A DNA stretch of 64,000 bases from JBBROS01 sp965213845 (GTDB lineage: Bacteria; Pseudomonadota; Alphaproteobacteria; Acetobacterales; Acetobacteraceae): assembly GCA_965213845.1 (NCBI GenBank), contig CBDCAI010000014.1:124001-188000 (forward strand), in the 5' to 3' direction. Shown here one piece after another: positions 1 through 7,712 of this stretch. Position 1 is the stretch's first letter. Each line of letters opens with the position of its first letter. The notes beneath the pieces are model-generated. The model had not been told where the DNA came from. It ran no database searches and saw nothing but the letters and a program-made list of their open reading frames with translations. A program made the position numbers and the translations under genes.

Positions 1-673
1 CGCCATCCGCGCCGAGATCGAACGCAGCGGCTGCACCGCCGAGATCGTCGTCGTCAACAACGCCAGCACCGACGACACCCCGGCCATCGCCGCCGCAACC
101 CCCGGCGTCACCCTCGTCCACGAACCCGTCAAGGGCCTCGTCGCCGCCCGCCGCGCCGGCTTCGTCGCCTCCTCCGGCATCCTCGTCGCAAACATCGACG
201 CCGACACCCAGATCCCCCGGTTCTGGATCGACCGCGTCCTCGAAGCCTTCGACAAGGACCCGAAACTCGTCGCCCTCAGCGGCCCCTACGACTACTTCGA
301 CGTCCCCCTCCACGTCCGCGCCATCTCCCGCGCCTTCTACGGCGTCGGCTACGCAACCTACTGCTTCAACAAACACGTGCTCCGCGTCGGCAGCATGGTC
401 CAGGGCGGCAACTTCGTCCTCCAACGCGCCGCAATGGACTCCATCGGCGGCTACAGCGACGCCTTCGAGTTCTACGGCGAAGACACCGACATCGCCCGCC
501 GCATGAACCAGGTCGGCAACGTCGTCTTCACCTGGAAACTCATGGCCAAATCCTCCGGCCGCCGCCTCCGAGGCGACGGCGTCGTCATGACCGGAATCCG
601 CTACAGCACCAACTATCTCTGGGCCACCTACTTCCGCAAACCCTTCACCACCGCCTGGCACGACTACCGCTGA
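1..673 (+). CDS. Glycosyltransferase family 2, C-terminal part (5' end outside window)
   Basis: The reading frame is open from base 2, so the gene starts before the window; about 223 residues are visible. It has the GT-A signatures of family 2 glycosyltransferases: VVVNNASTDDT near the visible start and a DxD-type motif NIDADTQ about 65 residues in, which normally binds the nucleotide-sugar and metal. A later FYGEDTDIARR segment resembles the acceptor/catalytic ED region of the family. These enzymes transfer a sugar from a nucleotide donor to a glycan or lipid at the cytoplasmic membrane. No second sugar gene is in view, so the substrate cannot be told. Codons end overwhelmingly in C, as in the next 13 kb. 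Confidence 0.85.
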   Translation, partial: AIRAEIERSGCTAEIVVVNNASTDDTPAIAAATPGVTLVHEPVKGLVAARRAGFVASSGILVANIDADTQIPRFWIDRVLEAFDKDPKLVALSGPYDYFDVPLHVRAISRAFYGVGYATYCFNKHVLRVGSMVQGGNFVLQRAAMDSIGGYSDAFEFYGEDTDIARRMNQVGNVVFTWKLMAKSSGRRLRGDGVVMTGIRYSTNYLWATYFRKPFTTAWHDYR

Positions 674-704
674 CCATGCAGAGAGGCCCTATTTATTAAG
701 AGGC

Positions 705-743
705 CGTCATCCCCGGACCTGTTCAGGGGATCCATGCGGTGCC
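705..743. repeat. Palindromic interspersed repeat, copy 1
   Basis: A stretch beginning CGTCATCCCCGG and ending GGGGATCCATGCGG forms an ATCCCC/GGGGAT stem. Closely related copies lie at 2184-2222 and 7590-7628, all in intergenic DNA and all in the same orientation. The pattern (GTCAT, C-run, short loop, G-run, ATCCA-GC) resembles short palindromic repeats common in alphaproteobacterial genomes. Confidence 0.6.
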
Positions 744-841
744 ACAAAAGCGAGTGCGACCACAAACAAACTCCGCCAACCCCTTAACCACTCCTCCACT
801 TCCCCCCGCTAAACTCTTCCCCACACGGGGAGACGCACGCC

Positions 842-2128
842 ATGTTCAAGCGGTCGAAGTCTGCGCACGAGAACGCAGCCAAGGCGGAATGGCTCGACAC
901 CCTCTCGCGCCACGCCGGCGTCGGCCTTTGGGACGCCATCCTCTTCGAAGGCGACGCCATGCACGCCAAGGCCCGCTGGACCTGGTCGGCCGAGTTCCGC
1001 CGCCTGTGCGGCTTCTCCTCCCAGGCCGAGTTCCCGGACGTGGTGCAGTCCTGGTCCGACCGCCTCCACCCCGAAGACGCCCCACCCACCTTCGCCGCCT
1101 TCGGCGCGTCCCTCGCGACCGGCGGCGCCTACGACGTCACCTACCGCCTCCAGGTCCGCGACGGCACCTACCGCTGGTTCCGCGCCACCGGCGGCGTCAT
1201 CCTCGACCCCGCCGGAAAGCCCCGCCGGGCCTGCGGCTCGCTGGTCGACATCGACGACGCCATGCAGGCCCAGGCCGAAGCCAAGGCCGCCCGCGACGGC
1301 ATGGCCAGCAGCTTCGAGGTCAAGGTCGGCAACATGGCCGGCCTCGTCGTCGCCGGCTCGTCCGACATGGTCACCACCGCCCACTCCATGAGCGCCTCCG
1401 CCGCCCAGACCAACGAAAAAGCCGCCAGCGTCGTCGCCGCCATCGGCGAGGCAGAAGCCGGCCTCCAGACCGCCGCCGCCGCCGCCGCCAAGCTCACGAC
1501 CTCCATCCGCGAGATCAGCCGCCAGGTCACCCAGTCCTCCACCATCGCCGGCCAGGCGGTCGACGACGCCCGCCGCACGGACAAGGTCGTCCAGGCCCTC
1601 GCCGAAGGCGCCGACCGCATCGGCCACGTCATCGGCCTCATCGCCAGCATCGCCGGCCAGACCAACCTCCTGGCACTCAACGCCACCATCGAGGCCGCCC
1701 GCGCCGGCGACGCCGGAAAAGGCTTCGCCGTCGTCGCCAGCGAAGTCAAAAGCCTCGCCAGCCAGACCGGCAAGGCCACCGAAGAAATCAGCGCCCAGGT
1801 CACCCAGATCCAGGCCGCAACCCAGGAAGCCGTCGAAGCCATCCGAGGCATCGGCCGCACCATCGAGGAAGTCAGCGCCATCGCCGCCATCATCGCCGGC
1901 GCCGTCGAACAGCAAGGCACCGACACCGCCGAAATCGCCCGCAACGTCCAGGCCACCGCCTACGTCGCCCAGCAGGTCACCGCCAACATGAACGACGTCA
2001 CCCGATCCGCCAACGACACCGGCGCCGCCGCCAGCCAGGTCCTCGGCGCCGCATCCGACCTCTCCAGACAAGCCGAACACCTCTCCCGAGAAGTCAACAG
2101 CTTCGCCATGGACGTCCGAGCCGCCTGA
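842..2128 (+). CDS. Soluble PAS-domain methyl-accepting chemotaxis protein
   Basis: The protein is 428 residues with no membrane segment. An N-terminal PAS domain (about residues 20-130; note RLHPED and YRWFRATGG) is followed by a long Ala-rich coiled coil and a chemoreceptor signalling domain. The conserved hairpin tip, with IAGQTNLLALNATIEAAR, lies near residues 268-285. Such cytoplasmic PAS transducers sense an internal cue such as redox state or a small ligand and signal through CheW/CheA to the flagellar motor. No che gene is nearby, so it is an orphan receptor. A GGGGAGA ribosome site lies 9 bases before the ATG. Cofactor and signal cannot be told from sequence. Confidence 0.92.
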   Translation: MFKRSKSAHENAAKAEWLDTLSRHAGVGLWDAILFEGDAMHAKARWTWSAEFRRLCGFSSQAEFPDVVQSWSDRLHPEDAPPTFAAFGASLATGGAYDVTYRLQVRDGTYRWFRATGGVILDPAGKPRRACGSLVDIDDAMQAQAEAKAARDGMASSFEVKVGNMAGLVVAGSSDMVTTAHSMSASAAQTNEKAASVVAAIGEAEAGLQTAAAAAAKLTTSIREISRQVTQSSTIAGQAVDDARRTDKVVQALAEGADRIGHVIGLIASIAGQTNLLALNATIEAARAGDAGKGFAVVASEVKSLASQTGKATEEISAQVTQIQAATQEAVEAIRGIGRTIEEVSAIAAIIAGAVEQQGTDTAEIARNVQATAYVAQQVTANMNDVTRSANDTGAAASQVLGAASDLSRQAEHLSREVNSFAMDVRAA

Positions 2129-2183
2129 AACCCCCCAACAGAGCAGGGCAGGGGCCCCCGAGCTTCGCAGACCCCCCCAAACC

Positions 2184-2222
2184 CGTCATCCCCGGCTCGT
2201 CCGGGGGATCCACGCGGCGCCA
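2184..2222. repeat. Palindromic interspersed repeat, copy 2
   Basis: This is a second copy of the element at 705-743, with the arms CATCCCCGG and CCGGGGGATCCA around a short loop. It lies between the chemotaxis gene and the convergent GST gene, where the hairpin could also slow transcription. There is no T-tract, so I do not call it a terminator. Confidence 0.6.
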
Positions 2223-2343
2223 CCCCCACAACCCCAGCGAAAGAGTGAACCAGCATTCACCATTGCCAAGATCCATCGGACGACAAGCCGTCTATCGCGT
2301 GCAACCCCCAGCCGCGCGCAACACACCCCGCGACAGACCTCCA

Positions 2344-2970
2344 TCAGGTCATCGGCAAGGCCACATGCGCCGCAAACGCCGGCCGGGCCAGCAACCGATC
2401 ATACCAGGCCCGCAAAGCCGGCAACCCCGGCCGCTCGATCCCCTCGAAACACATATACCGATGCGCATGCACCCCGATGGCCATGTCCGCCGGAGTCAAT
2501 GCCGCCCCGGCCACATAATCCTGCTGCGCCAGAACCGCCTCCAGGATCCCATACAGCGTCCCAAGCTTTGCCGCCGCCGCATGGATCGCCGCCATGTCCC
2601 GCTTCTCCACCGGCGTCCGCACCAACCCCCAGAACACCACCGTCATCGGCGCCCCCAACGTCGTCTGCTGCCAGTCCATCCACCGCTCGATGTTCGCCAC
2701 CGCCCGCAGCGCGCTCGGCCATAACGGCGTCCCCGCCGCATGCCCGGCCGCCAAATACCGCAGGATCGTGTTGCTTTCCCACAACACGAAATCATCCTCC
2801 ACCAGCGTCGGCACCACCGCATTCGGGTTCATCGCCAGATACTCCGGCGTCTGCGTCTTCCCGAACGCCCCCCCGAAATCCTCCCGCACATACGGCAGCG
2901 ACAGCTCCTCCAGCAACCAAATCACCTTCATCACGTTGCTTGAATTCGCCCGGCCCAACAGTCGACGCAT
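2344..2970 (-). CDS. Glutathione S-transferase family protein
   Basis: The protein is about 208 residues with the usual two-domain GST layout. An N-terminal thioredoxin fold runs to about residue 80: SSN near residues 10-12 in the active-site turn, NPNAVVPTLVEDD with the cis-Pro, and ESNTILRYL, the glutathione-binding Glu-Ser. An all-helical C-terminal domain follows (DWQQTTLG). GSTs conjugate or reduce electrophiles with glutathione in the cytoplasm. I chose the ATG at 2970 because GGAGGGGG ends 5 bases upstream; a start 18 bases further out is possible. It is divergent from dsbB. Third codon positions are rich in G, the mirror image of the C-rich plus-strand genes around it. Confidence 0.88.
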   Translation of the reverse strand: MRRLLGRANSSNVMKVIWLLEELSLPYVREDFGGAFGKTQTPEYLAMNPNAVVPTLVEDDFVLWESNTILRYLAAGHAAGTPLWPSALRAVANIERWMDWQQTTLGAPMTVVFWGLVRTPVEKRDMAAIHAAAAKLGTLYGILEAVLAQQDYVAGAALTPADMAIGVHAHRYMCFEGIERPGLPALRAWYDRLLARPAFAAHVALPMT

Positions 2971-3042
2971 CGCAACCCCCTCCATCATGTCCGATCACCC
3001 TATTGCGACCCCGCGATTGCTCCAAGCCGGGAAGCCCCTCAT

Positions 3043-3549
3043 ATGTCCCCCATGCAGTTGAGCAGCTTGCAGCGGGCAGGGTTGGTCGGCGCCGTCCTCG
3101 CAGGCGGCGGCCTGCTCGTCGCCATCCTCTCGGAGAGCCTCGGCGGCCTCGTCCCCTGCGCCCTCTGCCTCGTCGAACGCTGGCCCTACCGCGCCACCAT
3201 CCTCCTCGGCGCGCTCTCCCTGGCCTCCCCCCGCGGCGCACGCCTCCTCGTCGCCCTCGCCGCCCTCGCCATGCTCGGCAGCGCCGCCCTCGGCGCCCTC
3301 CACGTCGGCGTCGAGCAGGGACTCTGGCCCAGCCCCCTTCCGGAATGCGCCGCCCCCCAGCTCGGCGGCGGCACCGTCGCCCAACGACTCGCCCGCATGC
3401 CTGAACACCCGGCCAAACCCTGCGACGAACCCACCTACCTCCTCCCCGCCGTGCCCCTCAGCATGGCGGGGATGAACCTCATCCTCTCCACCCTCCTCGC
3501 CGCCGGCCTCGCCGGCAGCGCATGGCCCAAGCGGAGCCCCCGACCATGA
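3043..3549 (+). CDS. dsbB: Disulfide bond formation protein B family
   Basis: The protein is 168 residues with four predicted membrane helices. It has the quinone-linked CALC pair in the first periplasmic loop (about residues 39-42). A second pair of cysteines sits in the larger periplasmic loop, in PECAAP and KPCDEP. DsbB reoxidises the periplasmic thiol oxidase DsbA and passes electrons to ubiquinone in the inner membrane. Its last 4 bases overlap the ATG of coq7 (ATGA), so the two are translationally coupled. The pairing makes sense because coq7 makes the electron acceptor. dsbA is not in view. Confidence 0.9.
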   Translation: MSPMQLSSLQRAGLVGAVLAGGGLLVAILSESLGGLVPCALCLVERWPYRATILLGALSLASPRGARLLVALAALAMLGSAALGALHVGVEQGLWPSPLPECAAPQLGGGTVAQRLARMPEHPAKPCDEPTYLLPAVPLSMAGMNLILSTLLAAGLAGSAWPKRSPRP

Positions 3550-4115
3550 CCGACACCTCCCCGCGCCACGCGACGCTCCCCCCATCACTCCCCGGCGACC
3601 TCTCCCCCCGCCAGCGCATCGAACGCATGATCCGCGTCGATCACGCCGGCGAATACGGCGCCGCCCGCATCTACGAAGGCCAGCTCGCCATCCTCGGGCG
3701 CGGCGAAAAAGGCGATATCATCCGCCACATGAAGGCGCAGGAGCAGGTCCACCTCGACACCTTCGCCGGCCTCATCGCCACCCGCCGGGTCCGCCCCACC
3801 ATGCTCCTCCCGTTCTGGCACCTCGCCGGCTTCGCCCTCGGCGCAGCCACCGCCGCCATGGGCACCCGCGCCGCCATGGCCTGCACCGTCGCCGTCGAGG
3901 AAGCCATCGACGAGCACTACGCCGAACAGGCCGCCAGCCTCGGCGACGACGAAGCCCCCCTCCGCGACACCATCGAACGCTTCCGCGCCGAGGAACTCGA
4001 ACACCGCGACATCGGCCTCGACAACGAGGCGGAGCAGGCCCCCGCCTACCGCCTGATGTCCGCCGTCATCAAGGCCAGCTGCAAGGTCGCCATCAAGGTC
4101 AGCGAACGCATTTGA
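3546..4115 (+). CDS. coq7: Demethoxyubiquinone hydroxylase (COQ7 family)
   Basis: This is a di-iron carboxylate monooxygenase that hydroxylates the demethoxyubiquinone ring in the penultimate step of ubiquinone synthesis. It acts at the cytoplasmic face of the membrane. Metal-ligand motifs are all present: DHAGEYGA near the start, EQVH, VEEAIDEHY and EELEHRD, giving the duplicated E...ExxH pattern of the family. The ATG at 3546 overlaps the dsbB stop and has GGAG about 9 bases upstream; an earlier in-frame ATG at 3522 would add 8 residues inside dsbB. The 189-residue length fits the short bacterial/mitochondrial COQ7 form. Confidence 0.93.
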   Translation: MTDTSPRHATLPPSLPGDLSPRQRIERMIRVDHAGEYGAARIYEGQLAILGRGEKGDIIRHMKAQEQVHLDTFAGLIATRRVRPTMLLPFWHLAGFALGAATAAMGTRAAMACTVAVEEAIDEHYAEQAASLGDDEAPLRDTIERFRAEELEHRDIGLDNEAEQAPAYRLMSAVIKASCKVAIKVSERI

Positions 4116-4420
4116 CCGACCTCGAGACCATTCCGGCCCCCTGGCAAGGCACCGCCCTCGTCTGCCGCAAATGCAGCAAGAAGCTCGGCGGCGGCTTCGG
4201 CCACAAGGGTAGGGAAGACCTTTCCAAGGCCCTCCGCCAGCAACTCAAATCCACCAACCGCCGCCGCGCCCTCCGCGTGATCGAGGTTGGCTGCCTCAGC
4301 CTCTGCCCCAAACGCGCCGTCACCGTGGCCCTCGAGCAGGGCCGCGTCCTGGTCGTCCCGGCCGGAGCCGACATCGACGCCGTCCTCACCGCCGTTCTGC
4401 CAGCCGCCACCCCGGCCTGA
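4112..4420 (+). CDS. Small (2Fe-2S) thioredoxin-like ferredoxin domain protein
   Basis: The protein is 102 residues. Four cysteines are arranged as VCRKC near residue 20 and GCLSLCPK near residue 65, the spacing expected for a thioredoxin-like [2Fe-2S] cluster. The final VTVALEQGRVLVV is the usual strand after the last ligand. Its role is probably electron transfer, partner unknown. The start is a TTG overlapping the coq7 stop (TTGA); no ATG or GTG is available upstream of the first cysteine. This makes it the third coupled gene of the dsbB-coq7 group. The product family is fairly clear, the exact function is not. Confidence 0.75.
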   Translation: MTDLETIPAPWQGTALVCRKCSKKLGGGFGHKGREDLSKALRQQLKSTNRRRALRVIEVGCLSLCPKRAVTVALEQGRVLVVPAGADIDAVLTAVLPAATPA

Positions 4421-4521
4421 CCGCCCCTCTCACCGCCCCAACCCTCTTCCCCCGACCCCGACCCCATGCTAGACGCCCGTCCGCCGGCAGGATCGCCGGC
4501 GCTGACTCGAGGGAATCCCAC

Positions 4522-5085
4522 GTGGCCTCTGGCTCCACGACGTCCGGCGGCGGCCTCGCCGACCGCTACGCCACCGCGCTCTACGCCCAGGCGGAAGAGT
4601 CGCACCAACTCGACCAGACCGTCTCCGAGATGGAAAGCCTCGGCCGCCTTATCGATGAAAGCGCCGACATGCGCCGCCTCGTCATGAGCCCCCTCATCGA
4701 CGTCAACCAGGCCCGCGCCGCCGCCAACGCCGTCCTCGCCGCCCAAGGCTTCGGCAAGCTCGTCCAGGACTTCGTCGGCGTCGTCGCCAACAACCGCCGC
4801 CTCGCCGCCCTCCGCTCCTTCGTCGCAGCCTTCGCCGCCCTCGTCGCCCAGAAGCGCGGCGTCGTCGTCGCCGAGGTCGCCACCGCCCACCCCCTCACCG
4901 ACATCCAGCGCGAACAGCTCCGCGCCCGCCTCATCGAGGCCGGATACGGCAGCGTGAACATCCACGACACCGTCGACCCCGAGCTCCTGGGCGGACTCGT
5001 CGTCCGCATCGGCGCCCGCCTCTACGATACCAGTCTCAAATCCCGTCTGCAGCGCTTGCAGTACGCCATGAAGGGTGCCGCCTAG
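4522..5085 (+). CDS. atpH: ATP synthase F1 subunit delta
   Basis: The protein is 187 residues and is the delta (OSCP-like) subunit that ties the top of the F1 hexamer to the peripheral stalk of the F0 sector. It shows the family pattern: an N-terminal helical bundle (GLADRYATALYAQAEE), FGKLVQDFVGVVANNRR in the middle, and the conserved C-terminal DPELLGGLVVRIG. The start is GTG, with GAGGGA 7 bases upstream. It opens the F1 gene set; F0 genes are not in the window, as is normal for alphaproteobacteria. The atpA ATG follows 1 base after its stop. Confidence 0.95.
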   Translation: MASGSTTSGGGLADRYATALYAQAEESHQLDQTVSEMESLGRLIDESADMRRLVMSPLIDVNQARAAANAVLAAQGFGKLVQDFVGVVANNRRLAALRSFVAAFAALVAQKRGVVVAEVATAHPLTDIQREQLRARLIEAGYGSVNIHDTVDPELLGGLVVRIGARLYDTSLKSRLQRLQYAMKGAA

Positions 5086-5086
5086 T

Positions 5087-6619
5087 ATGGAAATCCGTCC
5101 CGCCGAGATCTCGGAGATCCTCAAGAAGCAGATCGCCGCCTTCGACACCGAGCAGAACGTCGCCGAGACCGGACAGGTCCTCTCGGTCGGTGACGGCATC
5201 GCCCGCGTCTTCGGCCTCCAGAACGTCATGGCCGGCGAGCTCGTCGACTTCCCCTCCGCCGGCGTCAAGGGCATGGCCCTCAACCTCGAAACGGACAACG
5301 TCGGCATCGTCATCTTCGGCGACGACACCCGCATCCGCGAAGGCGACACCGTCACCCGGACCCGCGACATCGTCGACGTCCCCGTCGGCCGCGGCCTCCT
5401 CGGGCGCGTCGTCGACGGCCTCGGCAACCCCATCGACGGCAAGGGGCCGCTCACCGACGTGAAGCGCACCCGCGTCGAGGTGAAGGCCCCCGGCATCATC
5501 CCGCGCAAATCCGTGCACGAACCCATGCAGACCGGCCTCAAGGCCATCGACGCCCTCATCCCCATCGGCCGCGGCCAGCGCGAGCTCGTCATCGGCGACC
5601 GCCAGACCGGCAAGACCGCCGTCATCATCGACGCCATCATCAACCAGAAGGGCGTCAACGCCGGCACCGACGAAGCCGCCAAGCTCTACTGCATCTACGT
5701 CGCCATCGGACAGAAGCGCTCCACCGTCGCCCAGCTCGTCCGCACGCTCGAGGAGAACGGCGCCCTCGAATACTCCATCGTCGTCGCCGCCACCGCCTCC
5801 GACCCGGCCCCCATGCAGTTCCTCGCGCCCTACACCGGCTGCGCCATGGGTGAGTTCTTCCGCGACAACGGCATGCACGCCATGATCTGCTACGACGACC
5901 TCTCCAAGCAGGCCGTCGCCTACCGCCAGATGTCCCTCCTCCTCCGCCGCCCCCCCGGCCGCGAAGCCTACCCCGGCGACGTCTTCTACCTCCACTCCCG
6001 CCTCCTGGAGCGCGCCGCCAAGATGTCCGACGCCTTCGGCGCCGGCTCCCTCACCGCACTCCCCGTCATCGAGACCCAGGCCGGCGACGTCTCCGCCTAC
6101 ATCCCCACCAACGTCATCTCCATCACCGACGGCCAGATCTTCCTGGAAACCGAGCTCTTCTTCCGCGGCATCCGCCCGGCCGTGAACGTCGGCCTCAGCG
6201 TCTCCCGCGTCGGCTCCTCCGCCCAGATCAAGGCCATGAAGAAAGTCGCCGGCTCCATCAAGCTCGAGCTCGCCCAGTACCGCGAAATGGCCGCCTTCGC
6301 CCAGTTCGCCTCCGACCTCGATGCCAGCACCCAGCAGCTCCTCGCCCGCGGCGCGCGCCTGACGGAGCTGCTCAAGCAGCCCCAGTACAGCCCGATGCCC
6401 GTCGAGGAGCAGGTCATCAGCATCTACGCCGGCACCAAGGGCTACCTCGACGGCGTCCCCGTCGGCAAGGTCGGCGAGTTCGAACGCCGCATGATTAGCG
6501 AGCTGAAAATGCGCGAGCCCTCCGTCCTCAACGGCATCCGCGACACCCGCGAGATGAAGTCCGACGTGGAGAAAACCCTCGTCTCCTTCCTCGACAGCTT
6601 CGCCAAGTCCTTCGCCTGA
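5087..6619 (+). CDS. atpA: ATP synthase F1 subunit alpha
   Basis: The 510-residue non-catalytic nucleotide-binding subunit of F1. The Walker A motif GDRQTGKT is at about residues 170-177. The arginine-finger region VGLSVSRVGSSAQ lies near residues 370-380. I start it at the ATG at 5087, the typical length for this group; a GTG 12 bases earlier overlaps atpH. AAGGGT lies upstream. It lies in the atpH-atpA-atpG part of the operon. Codon use is strongly biased to C-ending codons (CTC leucine, GTC valine). Confidence 0.98.
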   Translation: MEIRPAEISEILKKQIAAFDTEQNVAETGQVLSVGDGIARVFGLQNVMAGELVDFPSAGVKGMALNLETDNVGIVIFGDDTRIREGDTVTRTRDIVDVPVGRGLLGRVVDGLGNPIDGKGPLTDVKRTRVEVKAPGIIPRKSVHEPMQTGLKAIDALIPIGRGQRELVIGDRQTGKTAVIIDAIINQKGVNAGTDEAAKLYCIYVAIGQKRSTVAQLVRTLEENGALEYSIVVAATASDPAPMQFLAPYTGCAMGEFFRDNGMHAMICYDDLSKQAVAYRQMSLLLRRPPGREAYPGDVFYLHSRLLERAAKMSDAFGAGSLTALPVIETQAGDVSAYIPTNVISITDGQIFLETELFFRGIRPAVNVGLSVSRVGSSAQIKAMKKVAGSIKLELAQYREMAAFAQFASDLDASTQQLLARGARLTELLKQPQYSPMPVEEQVISIYAGTKGYLDGVPVGKVGEFERRMISELKMREPSVLNGIRDTREMKSDVEKTLVSFLDSFAKSFA

Positions 6620-6624
6620 CCCTT

Positions 6625-6651
6625 CGCCCCCTCCCGTCGAGGGAGGGGGCG
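6625..6651 (+). promoter_or_regulatory. Perfect 11-bp hairpin between atpA and atpG
   Basis: CGCCCCCTCCC and GGGAGGGGGCG pair perfectly around the 5-base loop GTCGA. The hairpin lies 5 bases after the atpA stop and 48 bases before atpG. There is no following T-run, so an intrinsic terminator is unlikely. A processing or mRNA-stability element that sets the alpha:gamma ratio is a reasonable inference, since F1 needs three alpha per gamma. Confidence 0.6.
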
Positions 6652-6699
6652 GAACCGGGCCGCGGCCCAAGCGCCTGAAGCGACCAAGGAACCGACCGC

Positions 6700-7587
6700 A
6701 TGGCCAGCCTCAAAGCCCTCCGCGCCCGAATCAACAGCGTGAAGTCCACCCGCAAGATCACGTCGGCCATGAAGATGGTCGCCGCCAGCAAGCTGAAGCG
6801 CGCCCAGACCCAGGCCGAAGCCGCACGCCCCTACGCCGAACGCATGCAGCGCATGCTCGCAGCCCTCGCCGCATCCGCCGCCGGCAGCCCGACCGCCCCC
6901 CAGATGCTCGTCGGCACCGGCCGCGACCAGGTCCAGCTCCTCGTCGTCGTCACCGCCGACCGCGGCCTCGCCGGCGGCTTCAACACCAACGTCGGCCGCG
7001 CCGCCCGCAACGCCATCCAGCGCCTCGAGGCCGAAGGCAAGACCGTCAAGGTCATCACCGTCGGCCGCAAGGGACGCGACTACCTCAAGCGCGAGTTCGC
7101 CACCCGCCTCGTCGGCGAGTTCAGCTTCGCCGGCAAGAAGCGCGTCGAGTTCGGCGACGTCGCCGCCATTGGCGAGATGGTCACCGCCATGCTCGGCCGC
7201 AACGAATTCGACGTCGCCACCATCATCTACAACCGCTTCGTCTCCGTCATCGCCCAGGTCCCCACCGAACAACGCATCATCCCCCTCCAGGTCGACACCC
7301 TGTCCCAGGAACCCGCCACCCCCGGCCCCCACGCCATCTACGAGTTCGAGCCCGACGAGGAAACCATCCTCGCCGCCCTCCTCCCCCGCAACATGGCCAT
7401 CCAACTCTTCCGGGCCCTGATCGAAAGCGCCGCCGGCGAACAAGGCGCCCGAATGGCCGCCATGGACAACGCAACCCGGAACGCCGGCGACATGATCAAC
7501 CGCCTAACCCTCAACTACAACCGAACCCGCCAAGCCAACATCACCCGCGAACTCATCGAGATCATCAGCGGCGCCGAAGCCGTCTAA
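6700..7587 (+). CDS. atpG: ATP synthase F1 subunit gamma
   Basis: The 295-residue rotor shaft of F1. The two ends that form the antiparallel coiled coil are obvious: SLKALRARINSVKSTRKIT with KMVAASKLKRA at the N-terminus, and MDNATRNAGDMINRLTLNYNR at the C-terminus. The middle carries the Rossmann-like domain (VTADRGLAGGFN). It is normally followed directly by atpD. Here the next plus-strand gene is almost 1.9 kb away, and an antisense gene sits in the gap. Confidence 0.97.
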   Translation: MASLKALRARINSVKSTRKITSAMKMVAASKLKRAQTQAEAARPYAERMQRMLAALAASAAGSPTAPQMLVGTGRDQVQLLVVVTADRGLAGGFNTNVGRAARNAIQRLEAEGKTVKVITVGRKGRDYLKREFATRLVGEFSFAGKKRVEFGDVAAIGEMVTAMLGRNEFDVATIIYNRFVSVIAQVPTEQRIIPLQVDTLSQEPATPGPHAIYEFEPDEETILAALLPRNMAIQLFRALIESAAGEQGARMAAMDNATRNAGDMINRLTLNYNRTRQANITRELIEIISGAEAV

Positions 7588-7589
7588 CC

Positions 7590-7628
7590 CGTCATGCCCG
7601 GGCCCTGTCCCGGGTATCCACGCCGCTC
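7590..7628. repeat. Palindromic interspersed repeat, copy 3
   Basis: This copy starts 2 bases after the atpG stop. ATGCCCGGG and CCCGGGTAT form a 9-bp stem with one G-T pair around a 6-base loop. It is the best-formed of the three related elements (others at 705 and 2184). Sitting at the point where the atp operon breaks off, it may act as a transcript end or may mark an insertion or rearrangement point. Confidence 0.65.
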
Positions 7629-7712
7629 AACACGCGTCGGCCTCCGAACCCGATGGACGTCCCCCTCGACATCCCCTGACGACACGGCCCGCTAAGCCAC
7701 GCCCCGCACCCC

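Noticed and set aside
674..704. Direct GAGGCC repeats around an AT-rich core as a promoter
   Set aside because: No convincing -35/-10 pair with proper spacing to the chemotaxis gene; two 6-base repeats can occur by chance.
739..2724. A 661-residue plus-strand frame full of Arg, Pro and His
   Set aside because: It is out of frame with the chemotaxis gene and made of low-complexity basic runs; no motif is recognisable.
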